Assembly: GCF_001754075.1 (NCBI RefSeq)
Contig: NZ_MIEH01000007.1
Coordinates: forward strand, 1 to 64,000
Direction of reading: 5' to 3'
Source of the DNA: Merdimonas faecis
GTDB taxonomy: Bacteria; Bacillota; Clostridia; Lachnospirales; Lachnospiraceae
DNA: 64,000 nt
In this document: positions 15,998-23,251 of the stretch, piece after piece
How positions within the stretch are numbered: the stretch's first letter is position 1
Layout of the letters: the number at the start of each line of letters is the position of its first letter
Translations under genes and position numbers: made by a program
The notes under the pieces: generated by a model
What the model was told of the DNA's origin: nothing
The model's input: only the letters and a program-made list of their open reading frames with translations
Databases searched by the model: none

Positions 15998-16876
15998 CTA
16001 TTTTAATTCCAGTCCCAGTCTCTTTACGACTTCATCCGCCGTCGGTGTGGCTGCCACGCCGCCAAATCCGGTCTCCTTTAAGCTGACATCCATCTTATCA
16101 CCTACTTCTTTCATGGCGTCGATGACCTGATCTACCGGAATCTGGCTTACAATCCCTGCCAGCGCCATATCTGCCGCCGCCAGCGCATTGACAGCGCCGC
16201 CCACATTTCTCTTCACGCAGGGAACTTCTACCAGACCGCCTACCGGATCACATACCAGACCCATCAGATTCTTTAACGCCATAGCACAGGCATGTCCCAG
16301 CTGCTCCATGGTTCCGCCTTTGATATAGCAAATGGCCGCAGCTGCCATGCCGGATCCCGAACCGATCTCTGCCTGGCATCCTCCGGATGCGCCCGCAAGA
16401 TAAGCCCGGTTTGCAATAATCTGTCCGATTCCGGCTGCCACATACATAGCTTCGATCATTTTCTCTTCCGGGATGCCGTATTCCCTGTAATATGTAACCA
16501 GAACTGCCGGCAGAACGCCGCAGGCACCCGCCGTCGGCGCTGCCACGATCCGCTTCATACAGGCATTGTTGCAGCCCATCTTCAAAGCATTGGTCATAAC
16601 CTTCGCCATATAATCTCCGCAAAGGGTGTCTCCCTTTTTCTGGTATGTCTCCATCAGACCCCCTTCTTTTCCTACCAGGCCGCTTCCTGAGACCTCATCT
16701 GGTTCATAGGCATCAATGCCTGTAAGCATCGCCTGCCACATTCCGTTCATCCGTTTCCAGGAATCTTCTTCTGTAATTCCGTTTTCATCCATATCTTCCA
16801 GCTGGATTGCTTTCCAGAATTCGATCCCGTCCTTATTACATCTTGCATACGCTTCTTCTACTGATTGATATGACAT
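15998..16876 (-). CDS. sdaAA: L-serine dehydratase, iron-sulfur type, alpha subunit
   Basis: A 292-residue alpha subunit of the oxygen-sensitive [4Fe-4S] L-serine dehydratase, which converts L-serine to pyruvate and ammonia in the cytoplasm. Family motifs include AAPTAGACGVLPAVL (about residue 110), ASGGCQAEIGSGSGMAAAA (about 165) and PCVKRNVGGAVNALAAADMA near 225; the Cys residues in these segments are the expected cluster ligands. It follows the beta-subunit gene by 30 bases, as in other Firmicutes with split SdaA. The PrdD/E-like genes downstream suggest amino-acid fermentation. Confidence 0.95.
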   Translation of the reverse strand: MSYQSVEEAYARCNKDGIEFWKAIQLEDMDENGITEEDSWKRMNGMWQAMLTGIDAYEPDEVSGSGLVGKEGGLMETYQKKGDTLCGDYMAKVMTNALKMGCNNACMKRIVAAPTAGACGVLPAVLVTYYREYGIPEEKMIEAMYVAAGIGQIIANRAYLAGASGGCQAEIGSGSGMAAAAICYIKGGTMEQLGHACAMALKNLMGLVCDPVGGLVEVPCVKRNVGGAVNALAAADMALAGIVSQIPVDQVIDAMKEVGDKMDVSLKETGFGGVAATPTADEVVKRLGLELK

Positions 16877-16906
16877 ACGCTTTTGCTACCTCCAATTCTT
16901 CGAAAT

Positions 16907-17575
16907 CTAAGCTCCATTTGCTTTCAGGAAGATGACCTTTAAGATTCCCTCTTTACTCTCCAGTGTCTTAATTGCTTCCTCTGATACGATCTGGTCTGTC
17001 TCAACCACCATTACCGCAAAGCCGCCTCTCTTATCACGGAACACAGTCATTGTCGCAATGTTTACATTTTCTTTGCTGAGAGCTGCAGACACCTCTCCGA
17101 TCCGACCAGGCTGGTCTACATTCCGCACGATCAGGGTATTGCTCTCTCCGCTGAAGTTCACATCGATACCGTCCAGCTTGCTGACCCGGATACGGCCGCC
17201 TCCGATGGAGTACGCCTGGATCTTCATTGCTTTCTTGCCTTCCGCCTCCATAATGATCTGGGCAGTATTGGGATGTGCTCCCTTGATATCCTTATTTTCG
17301 ATCACAAAGTCCATACCCTGCTCCTTTGCGATCTCAAAGCTGTGCGGGATCCGCATATCATCAGGCTTCATCCCCAGAAGCCCTGCGATCAGCGCCTTAT
17401 CTGTCCCGTGCCCTTTTCCTGTGGCTGCAAATGACCCATGCAGGTATACTGTAGCTTTTTCCGGCTGTCTGCCGAACAGCTGTCTGGCAATCTGTCCGAT
17501 ACGGACAGCTCCAGCTGTATGAGAGCTGGATGGCCCTACCATAACAGGACCTAAAATGTCAAATATACTTCCCAT
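16907..17575 (-). CDS. sdaAB: L-serine dehydratase, iron-sulfur type, beta subunit
   Basis: A 222-residue beta subunit. The N-terminal part holds the PSSSHTAGAVRIGQIARQ motif (about residue 14) that completes the active site, and the C-terminal 75 residues are an ACT domain (NTLIVRNVDQPGRIGEVSAA), which in this family is linked to serine binding or regulation. It is first in the operon, behind a recognisable promoter, and precedes sdaAA. Confidence 0.94.
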   Translation of the reverse strand: MGSIFDILGPVMVGPSSSHTAGAVRIGQIARQLFGRQPEKATVYLHGSFAATGKGHGTDKALIAGLLGMKPDDMRIPHSFEIAKEQGMDFVIENKDIKGAHPNTAQIIMEAEGKKAMKIQAYSIGGGRIRVSKLDGIDVNFSGESNTLIVRNVDQPGRIGEVSAALSKENVNIATMTVFRDKRGGFAVMVVETDQIVSEEAIKTLESKEGILKVIFLKANGA

Positions 17576-17622
17576 TTGTTTTTCCTCTCTTTGATATTAT
17601 TTTTGACATGTTTCTATCCTAT

Positions 17623-17651
17623 ATTATACTGGAACACTCGTTTCTTTACAA
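17623..17651 (-). promoter_or_regulatory. Promoter of sdaAB-sdaAA
   Basis: On the minus strand TTGTAA (17646-17651) and TATAAT (17623-17628) are 17 bases apart, about 48 bases before the sdaAB start. Confidence 0.65.
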
Positions 17652-17726
17652 TGTATAATTGCACCCGCCGGTACATTTGTGCATATGCTGGAGTAACCGA
17701 TTTCTATGAGAACGAGAGGAATTTTT

Positions 17727-18647
17727 ATGTATGTTCTTTTTTCTATAGCTATCATAATACTTTTGGCCGCGGCTCTCATTTTTCGTTTCCGCAGGAAGCG
17801 GATCATCTGCCGCATCTTAGGCCTTTCTGTCCCCGAAAAGGTCTATCGACTCAACTGTCTGCTCGCTCCTTTTGGTTTTGAATACCAGATCTCCCAGGAT
17901 ATTTTTGTGACAAGACTGGATGCCTGGCAGCGGGAATACGGCTACCGCTCACTCTATGACCGCGCTTCGCCGCTGCTTGGCATGGTCTTTGACTGTGAAC
18001 CGGTTTACTTTGACTATCAGGGCAAGACCTGGCTGCTGGAATTCTGGAAAGGTCAGTATGGCATCAATACCGGCGCCGAGATTGGCATCTACAGGGCGGA
18101 CACACTCCTTTCTCCCGCCCAGCGTCCGTATACTCTTTTTCACACAGTGCCCGACGAAGAATTGCCCGTATTTGAGCTGGAACTGGTAAAAGGCGCCAGC
18201 CGCCGCTACCGGCTCCTGCGCCGTCACTGGTGGCTGGCCGGATTCTGCATGGGCGAATTCACCTCTCCTGAACTTCTAAGTCTCCGCCTTGCGGTCACAT
18301 TTCATTCAGGAGACATGCTGGAAGCCTTTTACCAGGGACTTCTGGAGGCCGGCTGGTGCACAGAGGATATCTGTGTCTGCGGAAGAAGGATCTCCCTTTC
18401 CTTCTATACACCTCACACTCCCCAGCCAAGGCGCTTGTTCCCGCTTCTAAGCGCCTTCTCTCAATGCCGGAACCGCCTGTTTTTGTGGATCTACTGTAAG
18501 GTAACCGCTCCCTTTTGTTTCTCGCTGGACCAGCTTTTGTATCTTGCCGAATACCTGCCCTTCGCTTTTCGCCATATGATCTGTATCCAGAAGAAAAAAA
18601 CCGGGCGCCGCAGAAAAGCAAATGATTTTTCCAGGAAGGACCGGTGA
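17727..18647 (+). CDS. DUF4474-family membrane-anchored protein
   Basis: A 306-residue protein with one N-terminal transmembrane helix (MYVLFSIAIIILLAAALIF), a basic stretch, and then a domain resembling DUF4474: FVTRLDAWQREYGYRSLYD near residue 60 and KTWLLEFWKGQYGINTGAEI near 105. The ATG at 17727 is preceded by GAGAGGA; an upstream in-frame ATG has no such site. The function of the family is unknown. The gene ends six bases before a metallophosphoesterase gene, so the two are probably co-expressed. The Lys/Arg-rich C-terminus may contact membrane or nucleic acid. Confidence 0.78.
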   Translation: MYVLFSIAIIILLAAALIFRFRRKRIICRILGLSVPEKVYRLNCLLAPFGFEYQISQDIFVTRLDAWQREYGYRSLYDRASPLLGMVFDCEPVYFDYQGKTWLLEFWKGQYGINTGAEIGIYRADTLLSPAQRPYTLFHTVPDEELPVFELELVKGASRRYRLLRRHWWLAGFCMGEFTSPELLSLRLAVTFHSGDMLEAFYQGLLEAGWCTEDICVCGRRISLSFYTPHTPQPRRLFPLLSAFSQCRNRLFLWIYCKVTAPFCFSLDQLLYLAEYLPFAFRHMICIQKKKTGRRRKANDFSRKDR

Positions 18648-18653
18648 TCCGGA

Positions 18654-19577
18654 ATGTTTGAAAAAAGACAGCTTGACCAGGCCTTTCAGGATGCCGCAGT
18701 ACTTCCTCTTTCTGCATCCTCCCGCTATACTTTGTTTAGTGACTGCCACCGGGGAAACGGCCTTACCGGCGATAACTTTTTAAAAAACCAGCACCTGTAT
18801 GCTGCCGCTCTTCGCTATTACTATGAAAATGATTTCACTTATATCGAGCTTGGAGACGGCGATGAGCTTTGGGAAAATCGTTCGTTTTCCTCCATCAAAG
18901 AGGCACATGCCAGCACCTTCCAGATGCTTGCCCGATTTTATGAAGATCAGCGTCTGTACCTCCTGTACGGTAACCACGATATGTCCAAACGCTCCCGCGG
19001 GTTTTCCACGCAATGTAATTCTTTTCACCCCTGCATTACCTGTCGGAAAGAGCCTCTGTTTCCTGGCATCCAGTTTCACTCCGGGCTGGTTCTTAAAAAT
19101 CAGGAGCCCGGACCAGACCTCTATCTCACCCACGGACACCAGGCTGATTTCCTGAACAGTGTACTGTGGCGGCAGGCCCGGTTCCTGGTACGCTACCTTT
19201 GGAGCCCTCTGGAACGGGTTGGTTTTCTGGATCCTTCCGATCCCTCCCGGAAAAATAAAAAAAAGGAACGAATTGAAAAATCTCTTTCAGGCTGGGCAAG
19301 GGCAAACCAATGCATCCTGGTTGCCGGTCACACCCACCGGCCGGTACTGGAAGCTTCCTCCTGCTATTATAATACCGGCAGCTGTGTCCGCCCCGGATAC
19401 ATTACCTGCATCGAGATCAGTCAGCTTGCAGCCACCCTCATCAAATGGACCATCGGCATCAGAACTGACCTGTCTCTTTCGGTCTCCCGGGAAATCCTGG
19501 CCGGCCCTGTTTCTCTGAAGGATGGCGGCTGCTTTCCCGGGGCGCCCGCCACTGCTCCCATGCAAAAAGATTTGTAA
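18654..19577 (+). CDS. Metallophosphoesterase (calcineurin-like)
   Basis: A 307-residue phosphoesterase with the five classic metal-binding blocks: FSDCHRG (about residue 28), GDGDELW (about 65), YGNHDM (about 105), LTHGHQAD near 162, and VAGHTHRP near 222. Such enzymes hydrolyse phosphomono- or diesters with two metal ions. There is no signal peptide. It follows the DUF4474 gene closely. The exact substrate (cyclic nucleotide, nucleotide-sugar or other) cannot be inferred. Confidence 0.85.
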   Translation: MFEKRQLDQAFQDAAVLPLSASSRYTLFSDCHRGNGLTGDNFLKNQHLYAAALRYYYENDFTYIELGDGDELWENRSFSSIKEAHASTFQMLARFYEDQRLYLLYGNHDMSKRSRGFSTQCNSFHPCITCRKEPLFPGIQFHSGLVLKNQEPGPDLYLTHGHQADFLNSVLWRQARFLVRYLWSPLERVGFLDPSDPSRKNKKKERIEKSLSGWARANQCILVAGHTHRPVLEASSCYYNTGSCVRPGYITCIEISQLAATLIKWTIGIRTDLSLSVSREILAGPVSLKDGGCFPGAPATAPMQKDL

Positions 19578-19654
19578 TCCGGTTTTAAATATGTTACCCT
19601 AGATTCACATCCGCAAGGAGCGGAGCAACACAATACACTAAGGAAGTGCAGACT

Positions 19655-20776
19655 ATGAATAAAAAGGAAATACTGGAGATCCGGCGTCAGTTTACTCCGG
19701 AAAACTGCGCCATCACCCGGATCTGCGGGTGTTACGTGGATCACGAAAAAGAAAAGAAGGCCGAATTGAAAAAAGCTTTCCTCTCTCTGCCGGAAGAAGA
19801 GGCGTTCAAATATTTTGATATTTTCCGCCATACACTCTCCGGCACCCTGGGAAAAAACATGGTCACCATGGAATTCCCCCTGGATCAGGAGCTTTCCGGC
19901 GGAACTCAGGAATTCCTCCTGAAGCTTCGGGACAGCCGGCTGGAAGACGATCTTCTGTTAGAGGAATTTTATGACAAGGTCATCGAAAGCTACGACTATC
20001 CGGAAAATTATTACATCATCCTGATCCACGCCGTCTACGACGTGCCGGGAAAGTCCTCCGACGGTCTGGAAATGTTTGATGCATCCGATACGGTCTATGA
20101 GCATCTGATGTGCAGCATCTGTCCGGTCAACTTAAGCAAGGCCAGCTTAAGCTACAACGCACAGACCAACAATATCGAAGACCGGATCCGGGACTGGATC
20201 GTGGAAATGCCCGTAAAGGGATTTCTCTTCCCTGCTTTTACGGACCGGGCGTCAGACGTCCATCAAATATTGTATTACACCAAAAAGCCCGAAGAGCTCC
20301 AGCCCGCATTCATTGAGCACGTATTGGGAAGTCAGATCCCTCTGACCGCAGGCGACCAGAAAACCTCCTTCCAGGCAATTGTCAGCGACACCCTGGGGAG
20401 CTCCTGCGACTATGAGACTGTCCGCAACATCCACGACAATCTGAACGAAATGCTGGAGGAGGCCAAGGAGGCTCCGGAACCACTCGAACTTTCCCGCCCG
20501 GATATCAAACGGCTGCTGGAAAAAAGCGGGGCATCCAAAGAGCAGATGGAAACCTTTGACCGGGAGTTCTCTGATGTGATGGGGGAACAGACCTCTGTCC
20601 TGGCATCCAATATAGCCAGCACACGGACCTTCCAGATTGAAACACCGGATGTGATCGTTAAAGTCAACCCGGATCGCTCTGACCTGGTAGAGACCCGCGA
20701 GATCGACGGCCGCCGCTGTCTGGTCATAGCCATTGACGACCATCTGGAGGTCAACGGAATCGAAATTCACCCTTGA
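19655..20776 (+). CDS. DUF4317 family protein
   Basis: A 373-residue soluble protein of the DUF4317 family, frequent in Clostridia and without known function. The N-terminus (NKKEILEIRRQFTPENCAI) and the central YPENYYIILIHAVYDVPGKS and CSICPVNLSKASLSY stretches are typical. The ATG at 19655 is preferred over a GTG nine bases earlier because AAGGAA lies nine bases upstream. The gene is followed by tRNA-Leu with its own promoter. No domain suggests an enzymatic role. Confidence 0.82.
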   Translation: MNKKEILEIRRQFTPENCAITRICGCYVDHEKEKKAELKKAFLSLPEEEAFKYFDIFRHTLSGTLGKNMVTMEFPLDQELSGGTQEFLLKLRDSRLEDDLLLEEFYDKVIESYDYPENYYIILIHAVYDVPGKSSDGLEMFDASDTVYEHLMCSICPVNLSKASLSYNAQTNNIEDRIRDWIVEMPVKGFLFPAFTDRASDVHQILYYTKKPEELQPAFIEHVLGSQIPLTAGDQKTSFQAIVSDTLGSSCDYETVRNIHDNLNEMLEEAKEAPEPLELSRPDIKRLLEKSGASKEQMETFDREFSDVMGEQTSVLASNIASTRTFQIETPDVIVKVNPDRSDLVETREIDGRRCLVIAIDDHLEVNGIEIHP

Positions 20777-20820
20777 TTTATGGGGGTAAAAAATTTTTTT
20801 AAAAAAATTGCAAAAAGTAT

Positions 20821-20849
20821 TTGCCAAAACGAATATTTTATGGTATGAT
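20821..20849 (+). promoter_or_regulatory. Promoter of tRNA-Leu
   Basis: TTGCCA (20821-20826) and TATGAT (20844-20849) are 17 bases apart, 12 bases before the tRNA. Confidence 0.7.
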
Positions 20850-20861
20850 ACTTTTTGTCGA

Positions 20862-20944
20862 GCGGAGATGGCGGAATGGCAGACGCGCTAGATTCAGGTT
20901 CTAGTGGGAGCAATCCTGTGAGGGTTCAAGTCCCTTTCTCCGCA
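20862..20944 (+). tRNA. tRNA-Leu (anticodon CAG)
   Basis: An 83-base tRNA. The acceptor stem GCGGAGA pairs with TCTCCGC, with A as discriminator base. The anticodon stem CTAGA/TCTAG encloses the loop TTCAGGT, giving anticodon CAG. The long variable arm (GGGAGCAATCCTGTG region) is as expected for leucine. The T-arm reads AGGGTTCAAGTCCCT. CCA is not encoded. Confidence 0.95.
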
Positions 20945-20958
20945 TGGTTTATGAAAAG

Positions 20959-20997
20959 CGGAAATCCTTGATTTTAAGGGTTTCCGTTCTTTTTTTG
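20959..20997 (+). terminator. Terminator of tRNA-Leu
   Basis: CGGAAATCCTT pairs with AAGGGTTTCCG (one G-U pair), followed by a run of seven Ts, 15 bases after the tRNA. Confidence 0.85.
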
Positions 20998-21041
20998 TTA
21001 CCTTTACGCCGGTAAAATTTGATTACCTTTGATTACCCCAA

Positions 21042-21073
21042 AAAGGGCGTCCCGCAAAATCGGAACGCCCTTT
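21042..21073 (-). terminator. Terminator of coiled-coil cell-wall gene
   Basis: AAAGGGCGTCCCG pairs with CGGAACGCCCTTT (one mismatch) and runs into TTTTT on the minus strand, about 20 bases after the stop. Confidence 0.75.
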
Positions 21074-21093
21074 ATCATTTCCGTCATTCAATT

Positions 21094-22128
21094 TTACCAA
21101 TCTGTATAAATGTCTATCGTTCCCGACGGACATCCTGTATCATAAACCTTTCCGGCCCCCAGCGAGGTCTGTACAACAGTCCCCTTCGGGTGATCGCTGC
21201 TGGCTACGCAGATGTAACCGTCTTTATCACGAATCGTCCCGTCACTTGCCACATGCCGTCCCGGAATATTCAGTCCGTGTCCCGGCAGGACTTTCTGAGA
21301 ATAATAAGTCTCTCTGTGACCGTTGAAATAGACAACTCCCTTTTCCGGTGTCAGCACACCGTCGCCGGAAGGGTAGTCGTATCCTCCTCCGCCGGATGAG
21401 CCCGATGAACTTCCCGATCCGGAACTGCTTCCCGAATTGCTTCCCGATCCAGAGTTATTACTGCTTGTCTCCTGCGCTGCTGCTTTCTTTGCAGCCTCTG
21501 CCTGCTTTGCGGCCTCCTCTGCACGAAGACTTTCAATCTGATCCGTTAGTGCGGCAAGATCTGTAGAAGTGGCTGCCGCCCTGGCATTCAGCTCTTCCTT
21601 CTGGGATGCCAGCTCTTCTTCCATCTTTTCCTGAGATTCTTTTTCTTCCTGAAGCTTTGCTTCTTCATCCTCTATCGTCTGACGAAGATTGCTAAGCTCT
21701 TCTAACTGCTCACGGTCATAATCACTGATATTCTGGACAAATTCCACACGGTTCAGAAAATCCGCCATATTGTCTACAGAAAAAATCATGCTCAGCATTG
21801 ATGCGCTGTCGTTTTCGTACACATACTTAATCCGCAGCTTCATTTCTTCAAACTGCTGCTGCTCACTATTTTTTGCGATATCGATCTGCGCCTGTGTTGC
21901 CTCGATCTGCCCGTTGGTTGCTTCAATCTGATCTTCCAGATCTGCGATCTGCGTTCCCAGATCCAAAAGCTCCTGGTTGATGCTGCCTAGCTCATCTTCC
22001 AGTTGTGATGACTGCTCTTCCATACTGTCGAGTTCAGCGGCCTGTACCGGCATCCCCGAGCATATCATCGCTGATACGCACAGCGCCGATGCGCCCGCCT
22101 GCAGCCAATGCTTTGACAGAAACTTCAT
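21094..22128 (-). CDS. Secreted coiled-coil protein with 3D/RlpA-like domain
   Basis: A 344-residue exported protein. It has a signal peptide (about 1-30, ending VQAAE), a long coiled coil (about 32-215) of the PcsB/CwlO type rich in Glu, Gln and Leu, a Ser/Gly linker (about 220-255), and a C-terminal domain (about 285-344) that looks like a 3D/double-psi barrel: NIPGRHVASDGTIRDKDGYI and GKVYDTGCPSGTIDIYTDW. Relatives act in cell-wall turnover. The N-terminal half is clearly paralogous to the NlpC/P60 protein at 49642-50727 (shared MKxRIKYxYEN and YDREQLEEL-type patterns), so two proteins share one coiled-coil platform with different catalytic ends. Activity of the barrel domain is uncertain. 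Confidence 0.85.
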   Translation of the reverse strand: MKFLSKHWLQAGASALCVSAMICSGMPVQAAELDSMEEQSSQLEDELGSINQELLDLGTQIADLEDQIEATNGQIEATQAQIDIAKNSEQQQFEEMKLRIKYVYENDSASMLSMIFSVDNMADFLNRVEFVQNISDYDREQLEELSNLRQTIEDEEAKLQEEKESQEKMEEELASQKEELNARAAATSTDLAALTDQIESLRAEEAAKQAEAAKKAAAQETSSNNSGSGSNSGSSSGSGSSSGSSGGGGYDYPSGDGVLTPEKGVVYFNGHRETYYSQKVLPGHGLNIPGRHVASDGTIRDKDGYICVASSDHPKGTVVQTSLGAGKVYDTGCPSGTIDIYTDW

Positions 22129-22216
22129 ATAAAACCTCCAACTGAATACTTGTCTTCATTTTCTGCACACCCCATCATACCACACTTATGGCCTCTTGGC
22201 AAATGATACTTTCAGT

Positions 22217-22603
22217 TTATAGCATCTGACTGAACTCAATACATTCTTTATTCGGCCCGTCGATCTTAAAATACCGCACACCGTTTTCCCAGAACGGAAG
22301 GAAATGAATCTCATCAGAAAGATTATTCATCCCCATTGCACAGATCTTCTCATACACTTTTTCCACGTCCGTCACATCAATCGCCAGATGGTCTATGGAG
22401 CCATACTCCATCTTCACCGCCTGCTCTTCATAGGTCTCTACCACCAGGTTGCCCAGCTTTAAAAATACAACTTTTGCACCATTTTCCTCGTTAATGGTCT
22501 CAAAGGCCGTCTCAAAGCCCAGCTTATGATAGAAGCGGACGGTTGCATCCATATCTTTTGTAGGGATGCCTACATGCTGGATTCCGGTAAGATATTCTTT
22601 CAT
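22217..22603 (-). CDS. VOC (glyoxalase-fold) family protein
   Basis: A 128-residue vicinal-oxygen-chelate protein with two beta-alpha-beta-beta-beta halves: GIQHVGIPTKDMDATVRFYH at the start supplies the first metal His, and SIDHLAIDVTDVEKVYEKI near residue 68 the second half; KECIEFSQ at the end gives the Glu. Members include glyoxalases, epimerases and dioxygenases. It lies 21 bases after mocA and closes the molybdenum hydroxylase operon, so a role in that pathway is possible but unproven. Confidence 0.82.
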   Translation of the reverse strand: MKEYLTGIQHVGIPTKDMDATVRFYHKLGFETAFETINEENGAKVVFLKLGNLVVETYEEQAVKMEYGSIDHLAIDVTDVEKVYEKICAMGMNNLSDEIHFLPFWENGVRYFKIDGPNKECIEFSQML

Positions 22604-22624
22604 GTTCTTTCCTCCTGTTCTTTT

Positions 22625-23251
22625 TCATCTTTTAATAGGACTATTATACCGCAGCCGATCTATATCTTCCAGTTCTTTCCCATTTTCAATCTCATAATAA
22701 ACTGCCTCTTCCTGATGCCTTCGGAGCACTTTCTTTCCTCCCTCATCGCCTTGCAGTTCAAGCAGCTCCCCAAAGTACTCCTGCGAAAACCAGACGGGAT
22801 TTCCCAGGAGACTGCCATTTTTTACACAGCCAAGCCTTGCTTCCTCTTTCTGCATCCGTTCCAGGAAGCCCAGGACGCTTTCTTTAGCAAGCCACGGCTG
22901 GTCCGCCACAAAAAAGGCGCAGGCCTGCATTTTGGCCTCTGAAGCACGCCCTTCCTGTATCCCGGATCCGAAAAGCCCTGACCGGATAGAATATGAGACT
23001 CCTTTTTCGCTCTCCGGGGACCAGACACATGCAGCCCTTCTCCCCTCCTGCCGGAATATACCAATCTGATTTTTGATCTCCTCATACTGTGTTACTATCC
23101 GCAGTTCGTAACGCTCATCCGCATCTGCAATTTCCATCAGCCTTTCCAATAGATGCAGATACATCGGTTTCCCGTTCCACTGATACAATAGCTTATTGCT
23201 TCCAAAACGGCGGCTGTTTCCAGCCGCCAGATAAATCAATCCTATTTTCAT
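22625..23251 (-). CDS. mocA: Molybdenum cofactor cytidylyltransferase-like protein
   Basis: A 208-residue nucleotidyltransferase of the MobA/MocA group. The GTP/CTP-binding signature LAAGNSRRFGSNKLLYQW lies at residues 8-25, and a FVADQPWL motif (about 105) supplies the catalytic Asp. MocA attaches CMP to molybdopterin for xanthine-dehydrogenase-type enzymes. Its ATG overlaps the stop of the Mo-subunit gene by four bases, so it is coupled to the enzyme it probably serves. In E. coli the relative YgfJ sits with yqeB and yqeC, matching this context. Confidence 0.85.
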   Translation of the reverse strand: MKIGLIYLAAGNSRRFGSNKLLYQWNGKPMYLHLLERLMEIADADERYELRIVTQYEEIKNQIGIFRQEGRRAACVWSPESEKGVSYSIRSGLFGSGIQEGRASEAKMQACAFFVADQPWLAKESVLGFLERMQKEEARLGCVKNGSLLGNPVWFSQEYFGELLELQGDEGGKKVLRRHQEEAVYYEIENGKELEDIDRLRYNSPIKR

